A DNA stretch of 64,000 nt from Telopea speciosissima (lineage: Eukaryota; Streptophyta; Magnoliopsida; Proteales; Proteaceae), in assembly GCF_018873765.1 (NCBI RefSeq), contig NC_057916.1:49292540-49356539 (forward strand), in the 5' to 3' direction. The notes below the pieces were generated by a model. That model did no database searches, was not told the DNA's origin, and worked only from the letters and a program-made list of their open reading frames with translations. The translations under genes were made by a program, and so were the position numbers. Positions 54,524-64,000 of this stretch are shown one piece after another. The stretch's first letter is position 1. Every line of letters starts with the position of its first letter.

Positions 54524-56425
54524 TGTAGACACCTCATTTTGTCCTCCCCAAAGGTTTCCTGTAACGATGATGAGCACCCTCCAAGGCCAAGAGCCAGTGT
54601 ATCTATAGATGTAACGTTAGTGTACACTGCCCGAATCCATTATCGATCATCTATTCCCTTTATCGGAGCCCTCTAAGAACCCCTGGAAAGGCTAGCCCTG
54701 ACCCAGACCCCTTGGAACAAGCCTAGCCCAGTATAAAACTTGGGCCAAACAGCCCAAATCATCCCTGTTGACACTGGAACCTAGATCGACACTCAAAGGC
54801 CCCGAGTCAAGTCGACTTTGAGCCTACATTCCATCGACATCGAGTCATTCCCTTTGAATGTCTAACAGTCCTTTTCTACTGTCTATCTTACTTTGACATT
54901 CGACAACCAAACAACAAGCCTCGATGTTGAGTTTTGTTCATCGATAGCCACTTGATGTCAACCTCACCCCACTTCGATGTCAACTCGTAAAATTTTAATG
55001 TTGAATCTCTACAAATCCAAGAAGCCAAAACTTGCCATTTTGGACTCTGATTTTGATTCCTTTTACGACCAAGCTCATTTTTGGCAATTTTGATCTCAAT
55101 CTTGGCTCCCTTAGGCCCAAAGTAACCATTCCTAAGGTAACTAAACACATGTCCACACCCTATTGGTTCTCACTTTGACTTTACACCCACTGTCAATGCA
55201 AGAACCCATTCCTTGGATGATCTAGATTGATTCAGCCATCCCTACATGAATTTGGGAGTGCACACACCCCCCTACACCAATAAATATAACCCCTCTAACA
55301 TTGACAAGGGTTAGACAATTGATCCTTGGATCTTTCTATGCTAGTTTGCACCCTTTGCATCCATACTTAGCTTTCATTCAAGAGCTTTGAATCCTTGGCC
55401 TTGGCGTTCCACTTCCTTCACCTCTTGAGTGCTACAATCCTACTTGAAACTTCAAGATCAAGGCTTGGAGACACCAATCCGGTAATCTCGGTGCTTGACT
55501 ACGAAGTGTTGCTCACAAAGAGACAAGAGAAGCCCCCTACAAGCGGTGATACTTACTCAACGTACAAACATCCTGAGTTACAAAAGAGAAACCTCCACAA
55601 CTCCATTTTGATCTCTTCCCACTAGGTAGGTTCTCTTTTGTTCTTAAGTTTTCTTTAATTTATGTGGTTTTCGCTTTACATTTTGTTTTTTATCTCCGAA
55701 GGAGGGTGATCCTATCTCCCTAGATGGTGATCACACGTACTCTTGTGTTTTTGTATCACTTGTATGTTGTATCTTACCTACATGCATACATATCTACAGT
55801 ATCTCCATCCCTTGTAGTCTAAGACTCCCCCCATGCAAATGTTCATGTTGATCTTTTCACACATCATGCATATGTTTTCACGCTCTACCTTTAAGTAATG
55901 CGCTTCACCATGCACATGCATCAAATTGCTATCATCGGCTCTACCTGTTCATCCCCTTATCATGCTTAGATTAGAGTCAATCATGGTTAGCTCCCATAGG
56001 TCTTTGAGTCATTTATTTTATTTTTTGTACACTAACCTTTGCCTTACAGGCAAACCTCCGAGTATGTTTTTCTCTACCTCTCTTGTATTTTAATTTTTTA
56101 CAATCTTCTTGCATTTTTTTCATTCTCCCAAAGCATGTTATACCATTACCTATACCTAGCAATAGAAAGACCAGCAAGTCAGAGTGGACTAGGGTGCCTA
56201 ATACCTTCCCCGGACCATAACTTGACCCTTACCCAAACCAACGGACCATTTATCCCCAAAAGGACATAGCATAAGAGTCATTACAGTACAATTTTTTGGT
56301 CCTAGATCCTCCTCTAGGTGGCGACTCCATTACATTCAATTCACCTCTCTTCCCCCCCCCCCCAAAGAGGGATGAGGTGGAGGACGCGTGGCGATCCCCG
56401 TGCCATTGCCCCATTTGTCCTCACA
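54524..56425 (+). repeat. 3' LTR of Tat-A
   Basis: Starts TGTAGACACCTCATTTTGTC and ends TTTGTCCTCACA, 1902 bp. The last 151 bp match 12564-12710. It carries TCGACA/TCGATG-rich sequence (54770-55010) and a TATA-like AATAAATATAA (55279-55289). A C-homopolymer (56353-56363) varies between the two LTR copies. Confidence 0.87.
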
Positions 56426-56883
56426 CAGCCCCCATGGCCCTCATTCTTGATTGAGAGGTTCTATATAATCCTCATGAGTGGCCCCTATGGGTGGCCCTCT
56501 TCTTGGTTGAGAGGCTCTATATAACCCTCATGAGTGGCCCCCGTGGCTCTCAGTCTTGGTTAAGGGGTTCTACAGAACCCTCATGAGTGGCCCCCGTGGC
56601 CTCCATTCTTAGTTGAGATGTTCAACCTAACCCTTACTGATAATGGTTAAATGGTAGGTTTTTACCAAATTTGGTTTTTTCTATTGGTTTTTACCAAACA
56701 TGGTTCTATTATTAGTTTTCAATGAAGATTTATTGATCAATTTACCAAAGAGTGGTTTTATCGTTTAACTCTGTTATCTACAAGCAAAGTGACGGCAATA
56801 CATGCTCCTAGTGAAAAAATCAAGTGATCTTTTGTCTTCACCCTTCGGTTGTTGGCACAAGCCTCGGCCAAAGAGAGGCAAAC
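56426..56883 (+). repeat. Tat-C 3' internal end with a 53-56-bp tandem repeat
   Basis: Right after Tat-A, units with CTCATGAGTGGCCCC recur at 56471, 56527 and 56580 (56427-56635, three units plus partial). A stretch with repeated GGTTTTTACCAAA and a polypurine tract AAAGAGAGGCAAAC (56870-56883) follow. This is the layout of a Tat 3' untranslated end, so Tat-A inserted into this older element. Confidence 0.7.
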
Positions 56884-57976
56884 TGTAGACATTGAATTTT
56901 TTCAGCCTCGGCAATAACAAAAATTGGACATGGATGAGCGACAATGTCCTATGAAGACACCCTGCGAGACCTTGAAACCTCTCCAAAGAGCCAACTACGA
57001 AGGCGTTGCGGTCCGCGGTGCCTCCATAGTGCAAGGACTACTGCAGTGGCTAGGAGCTCCCAGGATAGGGGTCCCCTCCCTCATTTAAGAAGAATGGAAT
57101 TTTTCTCCAAAAGCGCATTTCAGCACCCTGTTTAGCTTGTTTTCGCGTTCGAAGCCCTATTTCACTTGTCTCGGGATCTTTCCTATTCCCAGCTTCAAAT
57201 CCTTTGGCATTACCTTATCCGTAGTTTAGATCTTCAGGATCCAACTACTTGGCCTATTCGCATACATTTTCTCCTTGAAGCCTATGAATCCCATATACTG
57301 CTGTGGTTCTATCTGAAGATTGAGCATTTGGTTCACAAGTCTTCCACGACATCATTATTCGGCCCAAAGTTTGAGCATAAAAACCAACCTTTGTAAGTCG
57401 TGACTCTGTCCGATAGAGGATAGGTTGATCATTTGTCTCCACCTGAGCCGGGGGGACGTCATCCACCTCGCATTCTGTGTAACCGCATTGGTTTATCATA
57501 TAGGTATACATTCCTACCGTTGACCTTCAATTTTGGCACAATGTAGACTCTTAATTGCTCCCATGTAGTGTACATAATACTTAGCATAATGTAGTTCAAT
57601 TTCCTTTAAATGACTGATGCATCATGATTTAGCCATGCATAATGGTATAGGGCATGTTATTATGGAAAAATATTCAAGATCAAGCATCCAGTAGAAAGAC
57701 CGGTATAACTGGGCGAGGAGGGTGCCTAACACCTTCCCACTCTTATAACTTAACTACTTACCCAGAACCTCTGACTAGACCATATGGAATCATGTAGCCC
57801 TTTATAGAGCTACACCAATTTTACATGATTATATGATCCTAATCCACCGATAACTATAGAACTCTTCTTTCTGGTCCTTGAAGGGAGAACCATTACAACA
57901 GGGAATGGATGATAGATCCAGGTACCTCTAGGAAGGGGGGAACTAGATGTGAACCCCTCGATCCCGTGGTGGATCT
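56884..57976 (+). repeat. LTR of Tat-C, plus orientation, 3' edge lost
   Basis: Starts TGTAGACATTGAATTTTTTC after its polypurine tract. The second half (57290-57976) is the reverse complement of 58172-58950. The last bases that match an LTR are GTGGTGGATCTCC; the terminal TACA and primer site are missing, and Tat-D leader sequence follows directly. Confidence 0.72.
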
Positions 57977-58171
57977 CCGGGGGTATAGGCATAACAGGAA
58001 GCACCCTCGTCGTTTGATTTTACTTTGAACACGATGCATGATGCAGTTAGTACACAAAAAGGGTTAGCCAAACATGTTATCATACAAAAAAGCATAAGGA
58101 GAAAATTCTTACGTTCAATGGTACCATCTAGTATTGAAAGCTTGACCTTCAATCACCAGCGGAATCTCCAC
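57977..58171 (-). other. Tat-D leader fragment with primer binding site
   Basis: This matches Tat-B 51740-51947 in the same orientation (GCATGATGCAGTTAG, GGTTAGCCAAACATGTTATC). The primer site on the minus strand reads TGGAGATTCCGCTGGTGA (58170-58153), next to the LTR. Only about 195 bp of the Tat-D interior remain. Confidence 0.75.
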
Positions 58172-59340
58172 TGTAAGGATTCGCCATGAGATCGGGGGGT
58201 TCTCGTCTGGTTTCCCCCCTTCCCAGTGGTGTTTAGATGTATCATTCATTCCTTGTGGATATGGTCCTCCATTCGAGGACCAGAAAGAAGAGTTTTATAA
58301 CTATTGGGGGATTTGGATCATACAATACATTAAATGGGGTCGCCACCTAGGATTAGGGCCTAAAACCCGATTGGTGTAGCCCTATAAAGGGCTACATGAT
58401 TCTGTATGGTCTGGTTAAAGGTTTTGGGTAAGTGGTCAAGTCAAGAGTGGGAGGGTTTTAGACACCCACCTTGGTCGATTAAACTGGTCTTTCTACTAGA
58501 TGCTTGATTTTGAATATTCTTCCATAATAACACGCCCTATACGAACATGCATGGATAAATCATGCTGCATCAATCATTTAAAGGAAATTGGACTACATCA
58601 TTCGAAGTATTATGTACACTACATGGGACCACCTAAGAGTCTACATTGTGCCAAAATTAAAGGTTAATGGTAGGAATAAATATATGTACAATAAACCAAT
58701 GCGATCACAAAGAAAGCAAGATGGAGGAGATCCCCTAACTTAGGTGGAGACAAATGACCAACTTATCCTCTGTTAGACAAAATAATAGCTTGCAAAGGCT
58801 GATTTTGATGCTCAGACTTTGGGCAAACTAATTGCATCATGGAAGACTCGTGAGCCAAATGCTCGATCTTCAAACAGAATGATGCAGGCCCGGACCAAAG
58901 CCACTTGGACCATCGAATAATTGTTAGAAGATCAGCTCGCATCAAAGCTCAACCCCATGACTAATAATTCTTAGTATTTATATGCAAAGTAATGGTTTAA
59001 TCTCAATCATTGAAGTTTAATTGGAATCGACGGCTGAGATATCGTAGGAGATTTTAGGGTTTGATATAAGGAAAGATTCATAGTGGAAGATGATGTGGCA
59101 TCCTCCTTAATGATGATTTCAACTACCCTATTGGAAAGTTGTAGTCCTTTTCCCAAAGATTTTCTTGGTCCAAGCTCCTTCAACTACTTCTCCCAAGAGT
59201 CTTCCTTTGAAAACTACAAAGTTCACATTAATCCAAGAAAGTCTGCCTTGAAGACTACAAAGCTAGAAACATCTATTCTAGAAAAATCTATTTTCTGGTT
59301 TTGCAAGTTATGATTTCAACCAATCAATTCGATAAAGATT
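58172..59340 (-). repeat. 5' LTR of Tat-D, minus orientation, outer end uncertain
   Basis: Starts with TGTAAGGATT at 58172 (the LTR 3' edge on the minus strand) and matches Tat-C in reverse to about 58950. A TATA-like box on the minus strand lies at 58975-58982 (GCATATAAATACTAAG). Beyond about 58990 I find no match to Tat-C and no TGTAGACA start, so the outer end before the LINE is not defined. Confidence 0.55.
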
Positions 59341-59406
59341 TTTCTATTTAGGAGAGAGAAGTTCTGGCGATTTTGAGAGGGGGATTTTTTGTGTTTACTT
59401 GTGGGA

Positions 59407-61605
59407 ATGGCCGGCTGGCCATTAGCTCCGGCTAATGGTCTCCCTCCTGATCTCAGTCCGGGAAGGGGTGGAGAGGGAGTTTTTGTTTGTTGGAATGGGG
59501 GTGATGCACGTGGAGATGGGAGTACTGGTAAGGAATCTCCAAGTGGTGGTGCTGCATGTGCTACAACTTCTCCTTTGGAGGCTTCGGTTGTAGTGGGATC
59601 CCTTTTGGGGGATGGAGTTCAAGGCTTGGATGGATCTGCTGTAGGAGACCGTCCACAACCTACTGGTGGGGTTGTGAATGATGCTGGAGGAACGACTAAG
59701 AAGGGTCTTGGGGTGCCTTAGTCAGCCTTATTTTCATCTTCTTCTTCGTTGGTTAGTGATGGATTGCAACTCACTTTTGTTGAACCTGTGAAGATTGATG
59801 GGGCATTGGCTGCTAAGTGCCCATCTTCCATGATTAAGAATGGTCTGGAAAAATGGAAGAATACCCTTATGGGTCATTTTATTGGGGGCAGGCCCAGCTT
59901 CAACTTTGCTCGAGAAATGTTAGTGAAGCAATGGAAGATTTTGGGTCATGTTGATGTGAATTTGCTTGACAGTGGGATTTTCATTTTCAGGTTTAATCTT
60001 GAAGATGATAAGATTAAAGTTCTTGAAGGGGGGCCATGGTATGTCCAAAGAAGGCCGTTGATTCTTCATCCTTGGAGCCCGGGAGCATGCATGGAAAGGG
60101 TCAATTTATGTTCCGTACCAGTTTGGGTTTCTTTGCCCAATCTTCCTTTTCACTTTTGGTCGGCTGAAGCTCTTAGTTCGATCGGGAGTGTGATTGGAAA
60201 GCCGACTGTCACTGATAAGATGACAAGGTCTATGGAGCGATTGTCCTATGCTCGGATGTGTGTGGAGGTGTCTGCATTTTCTGACCTTCCATCCTCTATT
60301 CCTGTCTATGGAGATGATGGTCTTTCTTTTCACCAAAGGGTAGTCTATGATTGGAAACCACCATCTTGTAAACACTGTAGGGTATTCAGGCATTCAGATG
60401 CGACTTGCAATTTTGGTATTCGTAGTTCCAACAAAAATTCAGGTCCGAAAAAAGAATGGAGAGTGAAGGATCCGGCTGCAGGTGTAACTCGGCAGGGTTC
60501 GACCGGGAATGGTGGTGAAGATTTGGCCGGAGACGAAGGTGGTGCTTCGGCCGTAGCTGGAGGACGAGAGCTGGTGATTTCAAATTCGAATTCAAATTCT
60601 ATTTCCTTTAATTCTCGCATGAATAAAGGGAAAGAAGTTAGTCGGCCCTTGAGGCAAGGCGCCAGGTTGGGTAAGAAGATATTGAGTATGGGATCTTCTT
60701 TTGAAGAAGGAAATAAAGATTTAGAAGTGACCCACTCTAATGCTTTTGCTTTGCTGGAGAATCTAACGGAGGAGGTGAGGTATGACCCACAAGAAATGAT
60801 GTTGGACCTGGGTTCTTGTGCATTACTCTTAGGGAATGAGCTATTTGATGAGGTGGACAAAGAGGAGGGAGAAATTAGTGCTCAACCATTGAAGATTCTT
60901 CCATGCTTAGGGGAGGAAAGGGTGGATTTAATTGGCCAGGAAATCTGGAAGGAGGGCAGATTCGGTGGTGAGAATATTGAAGGCAATCCAAATTCATATT
61001 CTGTCCAAATGGAGCAGCCGATGGAGACTTCTTCTAATCTTGGAAAGGTAAATTTACCTTCTACTAAAGATGGTCTAGAGGAGGAAAGCAGATTTGGTGG
61101 GGAGCAGTTGGGAGAGATTCCTTCCAATTTAAATGATCTCTCAAATCCCGGTCATAGTAAGAATGAGGGAGCTATTGCCGTGGGAGGGGGAATGACATTT
61201 GAAGTGAATGTTACCAATAGATATGATGAGGTGGCATCCAGTAATTCGGTGAAGGTTATTGATCCTAATCTGGTGGTAGATATGAAGGGGGCAGATTTAG
61301 AAGGCGACAAGACATTAGATGAAGTTCGGAGTTTGAGGGAAAAAGAGACTTTAACTTCTAAGCCGTCAGCCAATATTGAAAGATTGAAAAAGCATGCTGC
61401 AGAGTTGTGGGCCACCCAAGGGTCTTCTGGGAAAGGTATGGGCCAATTAAATACTACTTCTTTTTCTATTTTGGGCCGACCCACAGGGAGGGGGTCTAAA
61501 TTTCAGGCCCAATGGGTTCTCTTAAACCCGAAAGATTCTTTTGGACCTAAAGGAGATGGACCTAGTAAAGGGGGGGGTGACACTTCTAACTTTGGTGCCA
61601 AATGA
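59407..61605 (+). pseudogene. LINE ORF1: RNA-binding protein with DUF4283-like domain and CCHC knuckle
   Basis: The start at ATG 59407 (MAGWPLAPANGLPPDLSPGR) fits plant L1 ORF1 starts. One in-frame TAG at 59719-59721 (likely from CAG) separates it from the long frame. Domains in order: a DUF4283-like RNA-binding region (LEKWKNTLMGHFIGGRPSF to FWSAEALSSIGSVIGKP, about 59848-60210) and a CCHC knuckle CKHCRVFRHSDATC (about 60367-60408, with Arg in place of the usual Gly). A long variable acidic/Ser region runs to the stop TGA at 61603-61605. It would bind LINE RNA. Apart from the TAG it is 732 codons and open. Confidence 0.88.
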
Positions 61606-64000
61606 AATGCCTATCTTGGAACGTTAGAGGTTTGAATGCCTCTACTAGAGAAGGCTGGGGATTAAGAAGGTTATAAAGGACCATCAGGTTAAATTGGCTC
61701 GTATGCTTGAGACTAAAGTTAAGGTGGAAAACTGTGGTGCAATTTTTGACCATTTTATTTCAGATTGGAAATATGTGCATAATGGTGAAGCTGATTCTCC
61801 AATTCGGATCTAGTTGGGCTAGGATCCTACAGTGTTTAATGTTGAAGAGATCCAAAAATCCAAGCAGTTTATTCATGTTAAGGTGTCGATTGTTGGAACC
61901 TCTGTTACCTTTCTTTGTACTGCTGTGTATGCCTTTAATTCTGTGGAAGGCCGAAGGGAATTGTGGAGGGATGTCGGCTCAATTGCTAACTCTATTCTTG
62001 ATCCTTGGACAGTCCTTGGGGATTTTAATGTGGTTCGTCACCAGCATGAGAAAATTGGTGGGGACTCTATTCGGCAAGAGGCTGTAGATGAGTTTAACTC
62101 TTTTATTGATGACTCTGGGCTAGTTGATCTGAAATGGAAGGGGGAATTTTTGACCTAGAATAATAGACAAGATGGGGATGCTCGGATTTGTTGCAAGTTG
62201 GATAGAGTTATGGTGAACTTGGCTTGGATTGATGTGCTCAGGTCTTCAGAAGTTGCCTTTCTTCCTCTGGGTCTCTCTGATCATCCCCCTATGGTGTTGA
62301 CCATCTTAGATGATGCTAATTTCGGTCCTAAACCTTTTAGATTCTTTGAGGCTTGGATTGGGAGGAATGGGTTTGATGATACTATTCTCAAGGGTTGGGA
62401 ACAGCCGGTTAGCATGACTCTTAATCCCATTCTTCGGTTCGCTGCTCGGCTAAGGAATGTCAAGAAGGAGCTAAGGAAATGGAATAAAGAGTGTGTTGGT
62501 GATGTTTTTGCTGCGGTGAAGGCTGCAAGTGCTGATTTGAATCAGATTCAATGTAACCTTGGTGCACACCCTGATGACCCAAATTTGGTTTCCTTGGAGA
62601 CTCAAGCTAAGGTGAAATTGTGGGAAGCTTTGACCGTTGAAGAAAAATTTTTAAAAGAGAAATCCAGGGTAAAACACATTCAGTTGGGTGATGGCAACAA
62701 CAGTTTCTTCCATAAATCTATGATGTGTAGGCAGAATAGAAATCATATTCTGGAGATACAAGGGGAAGGGGGGCCATTGTTAAGGTTCCTAATCTCATCA
62801 AGGAAGAAGCTATCTCCTTTTATAAGAGGTTGTTTGGGGCTGATTCTGATGATAGGGGGTTCTTTCCTAGTTCAGTTTCCTTACAAGGTGGCTTGTCACT
62901 AGCTCAGCAGGAAGATCTTATTGGAAATGTGTCTAATAAGGAGATTATGGAAGTGGTGTTTGCTATGAAGAATTCCAAAGCTCTAGGGCCTAATGGGTTT
63001 GGAGCTGCCTTTTTCAAACACTTTTGGGATGATGTTGGTGAAGACTTGACTTTGGCTGTAAAGTGGTTCTTCTCTAAGTCTTGCCTTCCCGACTCGATTA
63101 ACGCCACTTTCATTAGTTTGATCCCTAAGACAAGTGATGTGTCTTCTTTTGTAGGGTATAGGCCCATAGCCCTCTGTAATCTTTTTTATAAGATTATCAC
63201 TAAGATCTTATCTAATAGATTGCAGAGAGTTGTTGGGCACGTGGTTAGTGATTCCCAATCTGCCTTTATAAAGGGAAGGTCCATTGTGGATAATATCCTT
63301 GTCTGTCATGATGTGGTTAGAGGAATTGAGCAGAAAGGAACAAGTCCTATAGCTGTGTTGAAGATTGATCTCCATAAGGCTTATGACTCTCTCAATAGGA
63401 AGTTTCTGTTTGACATTATGGAAAGAATGGGCTTCCCACAGAAGTTTATTGGTTGGGTGAAGGCTTGTGTTGGCTCCACTTATTTCTCCATTTTGATTAA
63501 TGGAAGCCCAGCTGGTTATTTCAAAGGGGGCAGGGGTATCAGGCAAGGGGATCCCATCTCTCCCTATCTCTTTACTATTGCTATGGAGGGGTTTTCAGCC
63601 TTGATGAGGAAGTTGGAAGCAGAGGGCAGGATTAGTCTTCTCCCCAGATGCAAAAGCTCCCACCTCTCTCATCTTATTTTTGCAGATGATCTGATGATTT
63701 TTGTGAAGGCCTGCCATGATTCTATTTCGGCCTGTCTGGGGGTCCTGGATGATTTTCATACCTTTTCTGGGTTGAAACTCAATAGGGCTTAGTCCTCTAT
63801 TATTTTAGGGGCCTTACCCATACGGCCAGACTGCAACTTTTGGAATTAACGAATTTTGTGGACACCAAGCTCCCTATCAGGTACCTTGGTGTTCCTCTTA
63901 TCTCTCGTAAGATGGGCTTTGCAGACTGCTCTTCTATCGTGGATTGAGTGCGGAGCAGGCTTGATGGCTGGAAGGCCCAATTTCTGTCATTTCCAGGGCG
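61602..64000 (+). pseudogene. LINE ORF2: endonuclease and reverse transcriptase, frameshifted, cut by window end
   Basis: ATG at 61602 overlaps the ORF1 stop (ATGA) and reads MKCLSWNVRGLNAS, the start of an L1 endonuclease. A one-base shift near 61660 follows, then VLGDFNVVRHQHEKIGG (about 62015) and GLSDHPPMV (about 62270), the GDFN and SDH catalytic blocks. Two TAG codons at 61812 and 61821 and another at 62156 are likely from TGG. A shift near 62790 leads to the RT frame 62830-63792: FGAAFFKHFWDD, GYRPIALCNLFYKIITK, KIDLHKAYDSL, RQGDPISPYLF and the catalytic FADD (63682-63693). The C-terminal part lies outside the window. Confidence 0.87.

Larger units (their letters stand above)
12564..56425 (+). 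mobile_element. Tat-A: giant Tat/Ogre-type Ty3/gypsy element, multiply interrupted
   Basis: Its pieces are 12564-21781, 30202-34792 and 53499-56425. Taken together they hold the last 147 bp of a 5' LTR, a primer site, gag, protease, RT, RNase H, a second archaeal-type RNase H, integrase, two antisense accessory ORFs, a tail, a polypurine tract and a 1902-bp 3' LTR. With a full 5' LTR it would be about 18.5 kb, a normal size for Ogre-like elements. The chromovirus broke its 5' LTR, a Pack-MULE sits in the DUF7745-like ORF and Tat-B sits at the 5' end of the PMD ORF. The second RNase H after RT-RH defines the Tat branch. Confidence 0.85.
59350..64000 (+). mobile_element. L1-type LINE, 5' and middle part
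   Basis: ORF1 with a DUF4283-like domain and CCHC knuckle, then ORF2 with AP-type endonuclease and reverse transcriptase, the standard plant L1 layout. The 5' edge is near 59350 (GGAGAGAGAAGTTCTGGCG) but not fixed. The 3' end with poly(A) and TSD is outside the window. It carries few stops, but ORF2 has frame shifts. Confidence 0.87.

Overview
The window is repeat-rich plant nuclear DNA, almost certainly from an angiosperm with a large genome. I found no intact host gene. The evidence is a set of plant-specific element families: a Ty3/gypsy chromovirus with a chromodomain, giant Tat/Ogre-type Ty3/gypsy elements with a second (archaeal-type) RNase H and plant mobile domain ORFs, gag-only LTR elements primed by tRNA-Asp, a Mutator-like element carrying plant gene pieces, and an L1-type LINE with a DUF4283-like ORF1. 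The species cannot be named from this. Family assignments come from reading motifs, not from searches.

The layout is a set of nested insertions, most bounded by target-site duplications (TSDs). From the left: 1-12563 is the 3' part of a Tekay/Del-like chromovirus (end of integrase, chromodomain, 3' LTR). Its LTR is split by a non-autonomous gag-pro element, N1 (3903-11775, TSD GTAAC). The chromovirus sits in the 5' LTR of a giant Tat-type element, Tat-A (+ strand, 12564 to 56425). Tat-A has gag, protease, RT-RNase H, second RNase H and integrase at 13582-21042. Two antisense accessory ORFs follow: one DUF7745-like, one plant mobile domain (PMD). The DUF7745-like ORF is interrupted by a Pack-MULE (21782-30192, 9-bp TSD matching at 8 of 9 positions). 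The Pack-MULE holds pieces of a MAP kinase kinase (MKK4/5 type) gene and of the coiled-coil end of an NLR resistance gene. The NLR piece is itself split by a second non-autonomous LTR element, N2 (22943-29555, minus strand, TSD AGTAT). A second giant Tat element, Tat-B (34793-53498, minus strand), lies near the 5' end of the PMD ORF of Tat-A. Tat-A ends with a tail and a 3' LTR (54524-56425).

The right flank (56426-59340) holds the tandem repeats, polypurine tract and LTR of another Tat element (Tat-C, + strand), joined to the leader and 5' LTR of an oppositely oriented relative (Tat-D), so two LTRs form an inverted pair. From about 59350 to the window end is a plant L1 LINE with ORF1, endonuclease and reverse transcriptase; its 3' end is outside the window.

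The inferred order of events is Tat-C/Tat-D, then Tat-A, then the chromovirus, Pack-MULE and Tat-B into Tat-A, then N1 into the chromovirus and N2 into the Pack-MULE. Nearly all coding regions are broken by stops or frameshifts. The most interesting signals are the Pack-MULE joining two immune-signalling gene fragments, the paired accessory ORFs of the Tat elements (DUF7745-like in opposite relative orientation in Tat-A and Tat-B), a TATA-led spliced antisense ORF in Tat-B, several different minisatellites stacked in the Tat-B 3' region, and a 3' internal region conserved between N1 and N2.
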